Shown here in pieces: positions 47,851 to 56,848 of a DNA stretch of 64,000 nucleotides (positions are counted from its first letter, which is position 1; every line of letters begins with the position of its first letter). The DNA lies in NCBI RefSeq assembly GCF_017302985.1, contig NZ_JAFIMU010000013.1, positions 186,001-250,000 on the forward strand, given 5' to 3'. The notes under the pieces are model-generated. The model ran no database searches. It saw only the letters and a list, made by a program, of their open reading frames with translations, and was not told where the DNA came from. Source of the stretch: Corallococcus macrosporus. GTDB lineage: Bacteria > Myxococcota > Myxococcia > Myxococcales > Myxococcaceae. A program made the position numbers and the translations under genes.

Positions 47851-48816
47851 TTACGGCGCGTAGCCCGGCTTCTTGTCGAACTTGTGGATGGACTGGATGA
47901 AGCGCACGGTGCCCGTCTTGCTGCGCATGACGACGGAGTGCGTCTCGCAGCCGCCGCCGAAGAAGCGCACGCCCTTGAGGAAGTCGCCGCTCGTCACGCC
48001 CGTGGCCGCGAACATCACCTCGCCGCGGGCCAGCTCCTCGGCGGTGTAGATCTTGTGGATGTCGGTGATGCCCATCTTCTTGGCGCGCTCGATTTCGCCC
48101 TGGTTGCGCGGCACGAGCCGGCCCTGCAGGTCGCCGCCGGTGGCGCGGATGGCGGCCGCGGCGATGACGCCTTCGGGCGCGCCGCCGATGCCCATGAGCA
48201 CGTCCACGCCGGAGCCCTCGAAGCAGGTCGCGATGGCGCCCGCCACGTCACCGTCCTCGATGAGGCGCACGCGGGCGCCCGCGGCGCGGACCTCCTTGAT
48301 GAGGTCGGCGTGGCGCTCGCGGTCCAGGATCATGACCGTGAGGTCCTCCACGTAGAGCTTCATGCGCTCCGCGATGGAGCGCAGGTTCTCCGTGGGGGAC
48401 TTGGTCAGGTCGATGGCGCCCTTGGCGCGCGGCCCCACGGCGAGCTTCTCCATGTACGTGTCGGGCGCGTTGAGCAGGCCGCCGTGGCTGGACATGGCCA
48501 CGACGGAGATGGAGCCCGGGCGGCCGTAGGCGCACAGGTTGGTGCCCTCCAGCGGGTCCAGGGCGATGTCCACCTGGGGGGCGCCGTCGTCGCGGGCACC
48601 CACGCGCTCACCGATGTAGAGCATGGGCGCCTCGTCGCGCTCGCCCTCGCCGATGACGACCGTGCCGTCGATGTGCAGCGCGTCGAAGGCGCGGCGCATC
48701 GCGTCCACGGCGGCCTGGTCGGACTCGTCCTTGTTGCCGCGGCCCATGAGCCGGGCGGAGGCGATGGCCGCCATCTCGGTGACGCGCACGACCTCCATTG
48801 CCAGGTTGCGATCCAT
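47851..48816 (-). CDS. glpX: Fructose-1,6-bisphosphatase class II (GlpX)
   Basis: 321 residues. DRNLAMEVVRVTEMAAIASA, metal site GEGERDEAPMLYIGE and DPLEGTNLCAYG, then ILDRERHADLI and LMGIGGAPEGVIAAAA are all class II signatures, with catalytic Asp/Glu present. Works in gluconeogenesis, which suits a predator living on amino acids. GAGGAG precedes the ATG. Middle of a thioesterase-glpX-SRPBCC operon. Confidence 0.96.
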   Translation of the reverse strand: MDRNLAMEVVRVTEMAAIASARLMGRGNKDESDQAAVDAMRRAFDALHIDGTVVIGEGERDEAPMLYIGERVGARDDGAPQVDIALDPLEGTNLCAYGRPGSISVVAMSSHGGLLNAPDTYMEKLAVGPRAKGAIDLTKSPTENLRSIAERMKLYVEDLTVMILDRERHADLIKEVRAAGARVRLIEDGDVAGAIATCFEGSGVDVLMGIGGAPEGVIAAAAIRATGGDLQGRLVPRNQGEIERAKKMGITDIHKIYTAEELARGEVMFAATGVTSGDFLKGVRFFGGGCETHSVVMRSKTGTVRFIQSIHKFDKKPGYAP

Positions 48817-48859
48817 TTTTCGGGTGCTCCTCGTTCGGGAATTCGGGAAGGGAAAGGGT

Positions 48860-49270
48860 TCAGGTGTCGGTGTCGTCCGCGGCCTTCAGGCGGGCGATGG
48901 CTTCGGGCAGCCGCTGGGGCTTGCCGTCGCGCCCCACGCAGGCGTGCAGGGTGCGGCCGGTGCACAAGAGCGTGGGGGAGTCCCCATCGCGCAGCAGCTC
49001 GTAGGTGAACACGAGTGACGCACGGCGCAACTCGTCCAGGGTGGTGCGGATGAGGAGCAGGTCGTCGTAGCGCGCGGAGGCCTTGTAGTGGGCGCTGGCC
49101 TCCACCACGGGCAACAGCAGTCCGGTGCTCTCCAGTTCGCGGTAGCTGCCTCCGTGGGCACGGAAGAACTCGCTGCGGGCGAACTCGAAGTAGCGGAAGT
49201 AGTTCGCGTAGTAGACGACCCCCATCTGATCCGTGTCGCCGTAGATGACGCGCAGCCGTGCCTCGACCAT
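48860..49270 (-). CDS. Acyl-CoA thioesterase, hot-dog fold (YbgC/4HBT)
   Basis: 136 residues. YGDTDQMGVVYYANYFRYFE contains the catalytic Asp and the YxNY(F) motif of the YbgC/4-hydroxybenzoyl-CoA thioesterase family; FEFARSEFFRAHG follows. YbgC proteins are linked to the Tol-Pal envelope system, but no tol genes are nearby. ATG 49270 is preferred over 49282 because only it has a GGGCGG just upstream. Confidence 0.9.
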   Translation of the reverse strand: MVEARLRVIYGDTDQMGVVYYANYFRYFEFARSEFFRAHGGSYRELESTGLLLPVVEASAHYKASARYDDLLLIRTTLDELRRASLVFTYELLRDGDSPTLLCTGRTLHACVGRDGKPQRLPEAIARLKAADDTDT

Positions 49271-49363
49271 TGGGCCGCCCATATCAGGGCGGGGTGACGT
49301 GTCCAAGCGGTGGCCGCGCATGTTGGTTGCTTCTGTTCATCCGGCCGGAGAGGCTGCCGCATC

Positions 49364-50983
49364 ATGTCGCGCTTCCTCGCCGCCCTCCTCGTCCTGTTCG
49401 CCCTGCCGGCCGCCGCCAAGGCCCCCAAGCTCACCCTGTTCATCAGCGTGGACGCGATGGGCAGCGACCTCCTGTTGCGGAACCGTCCGCGCCTCACCGG
49501 AGGCCTGGGCCGGCTGCTCTCCACGGGCGCGTACTACCCCTACGCCCGGTACGCCTACGCGGAGGCGCGCACCGCCCCGGGCCACGCCACGCTGGCCACG
49601 GGCGCGAACCCCTGGCGCCACGGCATCGTGGACAACGACGTCTACGACCGCGCGGCCGGACAGGCGGTGCAGGTCTACACGGACCCGACGCATCCGGTGT
49701 TGAACGGGGAGACGGCTCCGGGGGCGGACACGAGCCCGGTGAACCTGATGGCGGAGACGCTGGCGGACCGGCTGCGCGTGTCCACGCAGGGCCGGGGCAA
49801 GGTGGTGGCGCTGTCGTACAAGTCGCGCGCGGCCATTCCGCTGGCCGGGCGGCAGGGCCAGGCGTGGTGGTTCGACGAGGCCACGGGGCGGATGGTGACG
49901 AGCACCTGGTACGCGAAGGCGGAGCCCGCGTGGTTGCAGGCGTTCAACGCGCGCAAGCTGCCGGACGCGGCGTTCAGCAAGACGTGGGAGCTGTCGCGGC
50001 CCCGCGCCGAGTACGTGGGTGACGACGACCGCACGGCGGAGCCGGACGCCTACGGCATGGGGCGCGTGTTCCCCCATGCATTGAAGGGAGGGCTCCAGGC
50101 GCCCGGGCCCGCGTCGTACCGGGCGTTCGCGGTGTCGGGGTTCTCGCATGACCTGCTGGTGCAGGCGGCGAAGGCGGCGATGGAAGGCGAAGGCCTGGGC
50201 AAGGACGACGTGCCGGACATCCTCGCGGTGAGCTTCAGCGGGACGGACGCGGTGTTCCACGCGTTCGGGCCGTACTCGTGGGAGATGCAGGACACGATGC
50301 TGCGGTTGGATCAGGCGATGGGAGAGCTCATCGCCGCCGCCGAGCGCGCGGCCGGAGGCAAGGCGAACCTGGTCGTCGCGCTGTCGGCGGACCACGGCGG
50401 CGCGGAGATTCCGGAGGCGTGGGCGCAGGCGGGCGTGCCGGCAGCGCGGCTGAATCCGGTGGAGGCGGCGAAGGGGCTGGCGCAGGAGCTGAAGGCGAAG
50501 TTCAGCGTGGACGTGACGGTGAAGCTGCTGGAACTGGACGTGTACCTGGGCGGCAAGGCGCTGGAGGACGGCAAGGTGGACGCGGTGGCGGTGCGGCGCG
50601 CGGCGGCGGCGTGGCTGGCGAAGCAGCCGTACACGGTGTGGGCGGTGGCGAAGGACGACCTGGCCACGGCGCCGGATCCGGATGGGCTGGTGGCGGCGAT
50701 GCGCCGGGGCTACTACCCGATGCGCAGCGGCGACGTGGTGTTCATGGCGAAGCCGTTCCAGGTGATCAGCGACTATCCGCGCGGCACGAACCACGGCACG
50801 CCGTATTCGTACGACACGCAGGTGCCCGTGGTGTTCGCGGGCAAGGGCGTGAAGCCGGGGCTGTACCTGGAGGAGATCAACCCCGTGGACGTGGCCCCGA
50901 CCCTGTCCGCGCTGCTGGAGATGGGCATGCCCGCGTCCGCGGAGGGCAAGCCGCGCGCGGAGGCGCTCACCGGCGCCCGCTGA
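49364..50983 (+). CDS. Alkaline-phosphatase-family periplasmic hydrolase
   Basis: 539 residues. Signal peptide FLAALLVLFALPAAAKA. The nucleophile region AEARTAPGHATLATGANPWRHGI has Thr in place of Ser, as in PafA-like phosphatases and nucleotide pyrophosphatases. Metal sites: Asp in FISVDAMGSD, SGTDAVFHAFGP, SADHGG, and a late His in GTNHGTPYSYD. Likely a secreted phosphomonoesterase or phosphodiesterase for phosphate gain. GGAGAGG lies 11 nt before the ATG. Monocistronic, followed by a strong hairpin. Confidence 0.9.
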   Translation: MSRFLAALLVLFALPAAAKAPKLTLFISVDAMGSDLLLRNRPRLTGGLGRLLSTGAYYPYARYAYAEARTAPGHATLATGANPWRHGIVDNDVYDRAAGQAVQVYTDPTHPVLNGETAPGADTSPVNLMAETLADRLRVSTQGRGKVVALSYKSRAAIPLAGRQGQAWWFDEATGRMVTSTWYAKAEPAWLQAFNARKLPDAAFSKTWELSRPRAEYVGDDDRTAEPDAYGMGRVFPHALKGGLQAPGPASYRAFAVSGFSHDLLVQAAKAAMEGEGLGKDDVPDILAVSFSGTDAVFHAFGPYSWEMQDTMLRLDQAMGELIAAAERAAGGKANLVVALSADHGGAEIPEAWAQAGVPAARLNPVEAAKGLAQELKAKFSVDVTVKLLELDVYLGGKALEDGKVDAVAVRRAAAAWLAKQPYTVWAVAKDDLATAPDPDGLVAAMRRGYYPMRSGDVVFMAKPFQVISDYPRGTNHGTPYSYDTQVPVVFAGKGVKPGLYLEEINPVDVAPTLSALLEMGMPASAEGKPRAEALTGAR

Positions 50984-50988
50984 AAGCA

Positions 50989-51030
50989 AAGGGCAGGTCG
51001 GATCCGGTCTCACCGGTCCGCCCTGCCCTT
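50989..51030. terminator. Bidirectional hairpin between phosphatase and nadC
   Basis: AAGGGCAGG (50989-50997) pairs with CCTGCCCTT (51022-51030); an inner stem CCGG-N5-CCGG extends it. Convergent gene ends on both sides. Confidence 0.8.
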
Positions 51031-51056
51031 CCCACCGCGTGGAATGAAGTGCCGCT

Positions 51057-51935
51057 TCAGCCCTGCGCGGAGCGGGACTTTCGCGCGGGCTTCTTCGTCG
51101 TCGCGATCTCCAGCGACAGGTCCATGGCCCGCGCCGAGTGCGTCAGCGCGCCCATGGACACGAAGTCCACGCCCAGCTTCGCCAAGCGGGGCAGCCGGTC
51201 CAGCGTGACGCCGCCCGATACTTCGATGGGCACGCGGCTGGCCGTCAGCTTCACCGCTTCGCGGATCTGCGCGTCGTCCATGTTGTCCAACATGATGACG
51301 TCCGCGCCCGCGGCGATGGCTTCCTCCAGCTGCTTGAAGTTGGTGACCTCCACTTCAACCTTCACCAGCCGGGGACCGTTCAGCTTCGCGCGGCGCACCG
51401 CTTCCGTGATGTCTCCACCCACGGCCGCGATGTGGTTGTCCTTGATGAGGATGCCGTCGAAGAGGCCGAAGCGGTGGTTGGACGCGCCGCCCATGCGCAC
51501 CGCGTGCTTCGCGAGGCCCCGCATGCCCGGCGGCGTCTTGCGCGTGTCCAGCACCCGCAGCTTCGAGCCTCGCACGGAGGTCATCGCCTGCTGGGCCAGC
51601 GTCGCGATGCCGGCGGCGCGCTGCACCAGGTTGAGCGCGGTGCGCTCCGCGGCCAGCAGCGAGCGCAGCTTGCCGTGGACCCGCGCGGCGGCGACCTTCG
51701 GTTTGATCTCATCGCCGTCGCGCTTGAGGAGCTCCACCTCCACCTCCGCGTCCACCATGTGGAAGACGCGGACGAAGGCGTCCAGGCCCGCGACGATCAT
51801 CTGCTCCTTCGCGACCAGCTCACCACTGCCCTCCGCGTCGGCGGGGACCACCGCCAGCGAGGTGACGTCCCCCGCCGCGCCCAGGTCCTCGTCGAGGGAC
51901 AGCGCGATGAGCCGATCGAGATAATCCTGCTGCAC
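51057..51935 (-). CDS. nadC: Nicotinate-nucleotide pyrophosphorylase (carboxylating)
   Basis: 292 residues. Quinolinate phosphoribosyltransferase motifs: RTALNLVQRAAGIAT, DTRKTPPGMRGLAKHAVRMGG (split here by motif: DTRKTPPGMR, KHAVRMGGASNHRFGL), ILIKDNHI, VEVEVTN, IMLDNM and EVSGGV. Makes nicotinate mononucleotide in NAD synthesis. A C-terminal basic tail (TKKPARKSRSAQG) is extra. GTG start with TAGGAGG 5 nt upstream; 9 bp after the valS stop, so co-transcribed. Confidence 0.96.
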   Translation of the reverse strand: MQQDYLDRLIALSLDEDLGAAGDVTSLAVVPADAEGSGELVAKEQMIVAGLDAFVRVFHMVDAEVEVELLKRDGDEIKPKVAAARVHGKLRSLLAAERTALNLVQRAAGIATLAQQAMTSVRGSKLRVLDTRKTPPGMRGLAKHAVRMGGASNHRFGLFDGILIKDNHIAAVGGDITEAVRRAKLNGPRLVKVEVEVTNFKQLEEAIAAGADVIMLDNMDDAQIREAVKLTASRVPIEVSGGVTLDRLPRLAKLGVDFVSMGALTHSARAMDLSLEIATTKKPARKSRSAQG

Positions 51936-51944
51936 TTCCGCCTC

Positions 51945-54900
51945 CTACCGGCGCGTCTTGCGCGCCGGCTTGCCCCGGGTGGTCTTCTTCGCCGCCGCCT
52001 TCTTCGCGGAAGCCTTCTTTCCCGCCGCCTTCTTCGCGGCGGGCTTCCTGCCCGCGGCCTTCTTCGCGGCGCTCTTCTTCCCCGCCGCCTTCTTCGCGGA
52101 AGCCTTCTTCGCGGCCGGCTTCTTGCCCGCGGCCTTCTTCGCGGCGCTCTTCTTCGCCGCCGCCTTCTTCGCGGGGGCCTTCTTCGCCGCCGCCTTCTTC
52201 GCGGGAGCCGCCTTCTTGCCCGCGGCCTTCTTCGCCGGAGCCTTCTTGCCCGCCGCCTTCTTCACCGGCTTCGCCGAGTCCTCCGGCGCCTCGCGGGCGT
52301 CGCCGCCCTCCTTGGCCCTGTCGAACTCGCGCATCGCGTCGTCCACGAGGCCCATGCTCATGTACGCGACGCCCAGGTCGTGGTGATCCGCCGGGGACAG
52401 CCCTTCCTTGGTGCCCTCGCGCAGCTTGTTGAGCGCCTCCTCCACCACCGGATCCGCGGCCTGGGGCGCCTTCGAAGCCTCCTCGGCTTCAATCTCGCCC
52501 TTGAGCTCCTGCCCCAGGTTCACCCCTTCGTCCTTCGGTGCCCGCGGCTCGGCGGCCACCTTCACCTGCGCGCTCTCGGGCGCGATGCTCTCGGACGCTT
52601 CAGGGGCTTCGGACTCGGTGCTGCCCGGTAACGGTGACGGCGTCTCGGACATGGGGGGCTCCGGGGCGATGCGCTGGAGGTGATCCTGCAGCTTGACCGT
52701 GCGCTCCTGGAGCTCCGTCACCCGGGCCTTGTCCTTCTCCACCACGTCCGGCGGAGCACGGGCCACGAAGTTGGGGTTGTCCAGCTTGCGCTGCAAACTC
52801 GCGAGCTCCTGCTCGGCGCGGGCGATCTCCTTCTTCAGGCGGTCGCGCTCCGCGTCCAGATCCACCAGGCCCGCCAGGGGCACGTAGATCTCCAGGTTGC
52901 CACTCACGAACGCCGCCGCCTGCGGAGGCTTGGCGCCCGGCGGGCCCACCACGACCTCGGACAGACCCGCGAGCGGCATCAGGTACGCGCGCCACCGATC
53001 CAGCAGCTCGCGCGTCGTCGCGTCCGGACTCTGCACCACCGCCTTCACCTTCGCGGACGGCGGCAGGTTGCTCTCGCCGCGCAGCGTGCGCAGCCCCTCG
53101 ATGGCCGCGATGACCGGCGCCATCTCGCCTTCCGCGGCCGCGTCCACCCACGCCGACTCCGGCGCAGGATACTCCGCGATGCAGATGCTCTCCGTGGGCC
53201 GGGACATCGGCAGCTTCTGCCAGATCTCCTCGGTGATGAACGGCATGAACGGGTGCATCAGCCGCAGGATGCGGTCCAGGCACGTCACCAGCACCGCGCG
53301 CGTGGTGTCCTTGGCCTCCGCGTCCTCGCCGTACAGCGAGCCCTTCGCCAGTTCGATGTACCAGTCGCAGAACTCCGCCCACAGGAACTGGTACAGCGTG
53401 GAGGCCGCCTCCGCGAAGCCGAACTGCTCCAGCGACGCGCGCGTCGCTTCCGTGGCCTTCTGCAGCCGGGAGAGGATCCACCGGTCCGCCAGCGTCAGCT
53501 TGCGGCCCTCCAGCGGCGTCCGGTCCAGGTCGAAGTCGCCCATGTTCATCAGGGCGAAGCGGCTGGCGTTCCACAGCTTGTTGCAGAACGCCTTGTAGCC
53601 ACCCAGGCGGTCCATCGACAGCTTGATGTCGCGGCCCTGCTGCGTGAGCGACGCGAGCGTGAAGCGCAGCGCGTCCGCGCCGTGCGCGGGCATGCCCTGC
53701 GGGAAGCGGTTGCGCAGCGAAGGCTGCAGCGCGTCCGCCTTCGCGCCGAGGATGACGTCCAGGGGATCGATGACGTTCCCCTTCGTCTTGGACATCTTCT
53801 CGCCCTTCTCGTCGCGCACCATCGCGTGCAGGTACACGGTGCGGAAGGGCACATCCCCCATGAAGTGCAGGCCCATCATCATCATCCGGGCGACCCAGAA
53901 GAAGATGATGTCGTGGCCCGTCTCCATCACGGACGTCGGGTAGAAGGTCTTCAGGTCCGCCGTCTGCTTCGGCCAGCCCAGCGTGGAGAACGGCCACAGC
54001 GCGGACGAGAACCAGGTGTCCAGCACGTCCGGATCCTGCGTCAGCTCCTTGCCGCCGCACTTCGGGCAGGACTCCGGCGGCGTGCGCGACACGATGACGT
54101 CCGCCGTGTCCTTCGAGCGCTCCTCGGGAGGCGTGCACGCCGTGCAGTACCACGCGGGGATCTGGTGGCCCCACCACAGCTGGCGGCTCACGCACCAGTC
54201 GTGGATGTTGTTCATCCAGTGGAAGTATGTGTTCGTCCACGACTCCGGGACGAACTTGGTGCGGCCCTGCTCCACCGCCTCGATGGCCGGCTTCGCCAGC
54301 GGCTCAATCTTGATGAACCACTGCGGCGACAGGCGCGGCTCCACCACCGTGGCGCAGCGCTGGCAGGTGCCCACGCTCAGCTTGTGCGGCTCCTCCTTCT
54401 CCAGCAGGCCCAGCTCCGTCAGGTCCGCCAGCACCTGCTTGCGCGCTTCCGCGCGATCCAGGCCCGCGTACTTGCCGGTGTCCTTCGTCATCCGCGCCGC
54501 TTCGTCCAGGATGGACAGCATCGGCAGCTTGTGGCGCAGGCCCGTCTGGTAGTCGTTGAAGTCGTGCGCGGGCGTGACCTTCACCACGCCGGTGCCGAAC
54601 TCCATGTTCACCAGCTCCGCGTCCGCGATGATGGGGATCTCGCGGTCGGTGAGCGGCAGGGACACGCTGCGGCCCACGAGCCCCAGGTAGCGCGGGTCGT
54701 CCGGGTGCACGGCCACCGCCGTGTCGCCCACCAGCGTCTCCGGGCGCGTCGTCGCCACGGTGAGCGAGCGGTCGCTGTCCTTCACCGGGTAGCGGATGTG
54801 CCAGAGCGAGCCGTTCTTCTCCTCGTGCTCCACTTCCAGGTCGGAGAGGGCCGTGCGGCAGGACGGGCACCAGTTGATGAGCTTCTGGGCCCGGTACATC

Positions 54901-55412
54901 AGGCCCTCTTCGTACAGCCGGACGAACACCTCGCGCACCGCGGCCGAGGACTGCTCGTCCATGGTGAAGCGCTCGCGGCTCCAGTCCAGCGACGCGCCCA
55001 GGTAGCGGTGCTGCTCACCGATGCGCGCGCCGAACTTGCCCTTCCAAGTCCAGACGCGCTCGAGGAACGCCTCGCGGCCCAGGTCGTGGCGGCTCTTGCC
55101 TTCCGTCTTCTTGAGCTCCTTCTCCACCACCATCTGCGTGGCGATGCCCGCGTGATCCGTGCCCGGCAGCCAGAGCGCGTTGAAGCCGCTCATGCGCTTC
55201 CAGCGCGTGAGGATGTCCTGGATGGTCGCGGTGAGCGCGTGGCCGATGTGCAGGCTGCCCGTGACGTTGGGCGGCGGCAGCACGATGCTGAACGGCGGCT
55301 TGGCGGAAGGGGCTTCGGCGCGGAAGTAGTCGCGCTCCAGCCAGTGGTTGTACCACCGCGCCTCCACCTCGGAGGGCTCGTAGGCCTTGGACAGTTCAGT
55401 CGTGTCAGTCAT
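51945..55412 (-). CDS. valS: Valyl-tRNA synthetase with TPR and histone-H1-like tail
   Basis: 1155 residues, against about 880-950 for a usual ValRS. Catalytic HIGH motif in SLHIGHALT; KMSKT in place of KMSKS (EKMSKTKGN); a C-rich insert CTACTP / CPKCGG; anticodon-binding domain and C-terminal coiled coil (LVDLDAERDRLKKEIARAE). After the coiled coil at about residue 925 comes an acidic segment, a TPR-like pair (HHDLGVAYMSMGLVDDAMREF) and ~100 residues of Lys/Ala repeats (KKAAGKKAPAKKAAGKK) like histone H1. An internal ATG at the start of the extension has GGAG upstream, so a separate short product is possible. A hairpin lies just before the start codon. Confidence 0.95.
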   Translation of the reverse strand: MTDTTELSKAYEPSEVEARWYNHWLERDYFRAEAPSAKPPFSIVLPPPNVTGSLHIGHALTATIQDILTRWKRMSGFNALWLPGTDHAGIATQMVVEKELKKTEGKSRHDLGREAFLERVWTWKGKFGARIGEQHRYLGASLDWSRERFTMDEQSSAAVREVFVRLYEEGLMYRAQKLINWCPSCRTALSDLEVEHEEKNGSLWHIRYPVKDSDRSLTVATTRPETLVGDTAVAVHPDDPRYLGLVGRSVSLPLTDREIPIIADAELVNMEFGTGVVKVTPAHDFNDYQTGLRHKLPMLSILDEAARMTKDTGKYAGLDRAEARKQVLADLTELGLLEKEEPHKLSVGTCQRCATVVEPRLSPQWFIKIEPLAKPAIEAVEQGRTKFVPESWTNTYFHWMNNIHDWCVSRQLWWGHQIPAWYCTACTPPEERSKDTADVIVSRTPPESCPKCGGKELTQDPDVLDTWFSSALWPFSTLGWPKQTADLKTFYPTSVMETGHDIIFFWVARMMMMGLHFMGDVPFRTVYLHAMVRDEKGEKMSKTKGNVIDPLDVILGAKADALQPSLRNRFPQGMPAHGADALRFTLASLTQQGRDIKLSMDRLGGYKAFCNKLWNASRFALMNMGDFDLDRTPLEGRKLTLADRWILSRLQKATEATRASLEQFGFAEAASTLYQFLWAEFCDWYIELAKGSLYGEDAEAKDTTRAVLVTCLDRILRLMHPFMPFITEEIWQKLPMSRPTESICIAEYPAPESAWVDAAAEGEMAPVIAAIEGLRTLRGESNLPPSAKVKAVVQSPDATTRELLDRWRAYLMPLAGLSEVVVGPPGAKPPQAAAFVSGNLEIYVPLAGLVDLDAERDRLKKEIARAEQELASLQRKLDNPNFVARAPPDVVEKDKARVTELQERTVKLQDHLQRIAPEPPMSETPSPLPGSTESEAPEASESIAPESAQVKVAAEPRAPKDEGVNLGQELKGEIEAEEASKAPQAADPVVEEALNKLREGTKEGLSPADHHDLGVAYMSMGLVDDAMREFDRAKEGGDAREAPEDSAKPVKKAAGKKAPAKKAAGKKAAPAKKAAAKKAPAKKAAAKKSAAKKAAGKKPAAKKASAKKAAGKKSAAKKAAGRKPAAKKAAGKKASAKKAAAKKTTRGKPARKTRR
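51960..52275 (-). repeat. Coding Lys-Ala repeats of the ValRS tail
   Basis: Imperfect tandem units encoding KKAAAKKAPA / KKAAGKK-type sequence; period mostly 15-30 bp. Confidence 0.9.
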
Positions 55413-55420
55413 TGCAAGCG

Positions 55421-55442
55421 GCCGGCCCCCGACGGGGCCGGC
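55421..55442 (-). promoter_or_regulatory. Perfect hairpin in the valS leader
   Basis: GCCGGCCCC / GGGGCCGGC, 9-bp stem with a 4-nt loop, ending 8 nt before the valS ATG and 23 bp past the preceding stop. It leaves no room for a Shine-Dalgarno, so it may end the upstream transcript or control valS. Confidence 0.5.
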
Positions 55443-55465
55443 GGGGAATCAGGGGGGACTGCGAA

Positions 55466-56731
55466 TCAGTGCTGGGTCTCGCGGTCCTTGATGAGCCGCT
55501 CCAGCTCCTGCCGGATGATCGTCTCCGCCAGCTGCGGGACGACCTCCCAGGCAATCTTCTCGATGACCTCGCGGGACGCCTTCGACAGCGCCTCGCGAAG
55601 CAACGCCTCTCCGCCATCCGCGGCCGGACGGGCCTGCTGCATGGGCGTGGCGGCCGGCGCCGGGGGCCCGCCGAGGTCCAGGGAGATCTCCTCCGCACCG
55701 CTGGGCTCGGGCAGCGAGTCCTCGATGCGGATGCTCTCCGTGCGCGCCTGCGCGGCGGGCGGAGCGGACGGGGCTCCCAGGCCGAACGGATCCCGGGCCC
55801 GGGCCGCCGGAGGGACCGCGGCGGGCGGAGGCGCGGACGGCAGCGGCGCCGCACCCGGAGGACGCGGGAAGCCGCCCGGGATGTTCGGGGCGCCAGGGCC
55901 CGGAGGACGCGCGGCCATGCCCGGAGGCGGTGCACCCGGAGGACGCGCGCCCGGAGGCACGGCACCCGGCGGAGGACGCGCACCCGGAGGCATGGCGCCC
56001 GGAGGCGGCGCACCCGGAGGACGCGCGCCCGGAGGCACGGCACCCGGAGGAGGACGCGCACCCGGAGGCACGGCGCCCGGAGGCGGCGCACCCGGAGGAC
56101 GCGCACCCGGAGGCACGGCGCCCGGCAGCGGACGCGCGGCGCCCGGAGGCGGCGGCACCCCCGCGCCCGGAGGACGCGCACCCGGCGGCGGCACGCCCGG
56201 TCCCGGAGGACGGGCACCCGGAGGCACGGCGCCCGGAGGCGGCGCACCCGCGGGACGCGCGCCCGGAGGCACGGCGGCGGCGGGCGGCGCACCGGCCGGG
56301 GCCACCGGTGCGGCGGTCTGGGGCAGCACGCGCGTCGCGGCGGACGCGGGCATGGTGTTGGACTTCTGGCCCACCAGCGCCTTCACCTTGTCGAGGAGGA
56401 TCTGGCTCTCGAAGGGCTTGGTGATGTGGTCATCCGCGCGGGCGGCCTTCGCGCGGTTCTCGTCGAACGCCTCGAAGGTGCCGGCCAGCAGCAGCACCGG
56501 GATGGCCTGCGTGGCGGGGTCGTTCTTGAGCGCCTCGCAGACCTCGTAGCCGCTCTTGCCCGGCATCATCACGTCGGCGAGCACCACGTCCGGGCGCAGC
56601 TCGCGCGTGCGGGAGATGGCGTCCAGCCCGTTGTCCACCGCGGTCACCTGGAAGTCTTCCGTCGCGAAGATCATCCCGATCACCTTGCGGATGGTGAGCG
56701 AGTCGTCGGCGATCAGTAGATTCTTGGGCAT
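55466..56731 (-). CDS. Response regulator with long Pro-Gly-rich linker
   Basis: 421 residues. Receiver (1-120) with LLIADDS, phospho-Asp in [16 protein letters not shown] and Lys in HITKPFES. Residues ~145-290 are a repeat of [19 protein letters not shown] type. The C-terminus ([35 protein letters not shown], in part: [16 protein letters not shown]) is a helical motif found at the end of many deltaproteobacterial response regulators. No DNA-binding or enzyme domain. ATG 56731 has GGAG 3 nt upstream. It may share a transcript with valS/nadC and with the CheW gene upstream. Confidence 0.85.
   Translation of the reverse strand: MPKNLLIADDSLTIRKVIGMIFATEDFQVTAVDNGLDAISRTRELRPDVVLADVMMPGKSGYEVCEALKNDPATQAIPVLLLAGTFEAFDENRAKAARADDHITKPFESQILLDKVKALVGQKSNTMPASAATRVLPQTAAPVAPAGAPPAAAVPPGARPAGAPPPGAVPPGARPPGPGVPPPGARPPGAGVPPPPGAARPLPGAVPPGARPPGAPPPGAVPPGARPPPGAVPPGARPPGAPPPGAMPPGARPPPGAVPPGARPPGAPPPGMAARPPGPGAPNIPGGFPRPPGAAPLPSAPPPAAVPPAARARDPFGLGAPSAPPAAQARTESIRIEDSLPEPSGAEEISLDLGGPPAPAATPMQQARPAADGGEALLREALSKASREVIEKIAWEVVPQLAETIIRQELERLIKDRETQH
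55905..56295 (-). repeat. Coding Pro-Gly-rich repeats
   Basis: Imperfect units encoding [15 protein letters not shown]; codes for the linker of the response regulator, not a mobile or CRISPR repeat. Confidence 0.9.
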
Positions 56732-56744
56732 CGGCTCCGGCCTC

Positions 56745-56762
56745 GGGGGGCGCATACCCCCC
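56745..56762 (-). promoter_or_regulatory. Leader hairpin of the response-regulator gene
   Basis: GGGGGG-CGCATA-CCCCCC, a perfect 6-bp stem 13 nt upstream of the start codon; could mask or insulate translation start. Confidence 0.4.
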
Positions 56763-56786
56763 TGAATTCGTTTGAGATTTCGGGCG

Positions 56787-56815
56787 AGCAAGCCTGCCTG
56801 CACGCCCTGTGTCAA
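56787..56815 (-). promoter_or_regulatory. Possible promoter of the response-regulator gene
   Basis: Minus-strand TTGACA (56815-56810) is a perfect -35; the hexamer 17 nt downstream, CTTGCT, is a poor -10. Confidence 0.4.
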
Positions 56816-56848
56816 TCGGAGAAGCTTAGGATTCGCGCTTTGGGCCGA

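Noticed and set aside
51960..52275. Tandem array suggesting a repeat locus
   Set aside because: It encodes the Lys/Ala tail of the valyl-tRNA synthetase.
52680..56549. A 1289-codon plus-strand frame
   Set aside because: Antisense to valS and the Pro-rich response regulator; no recognisable protein features.
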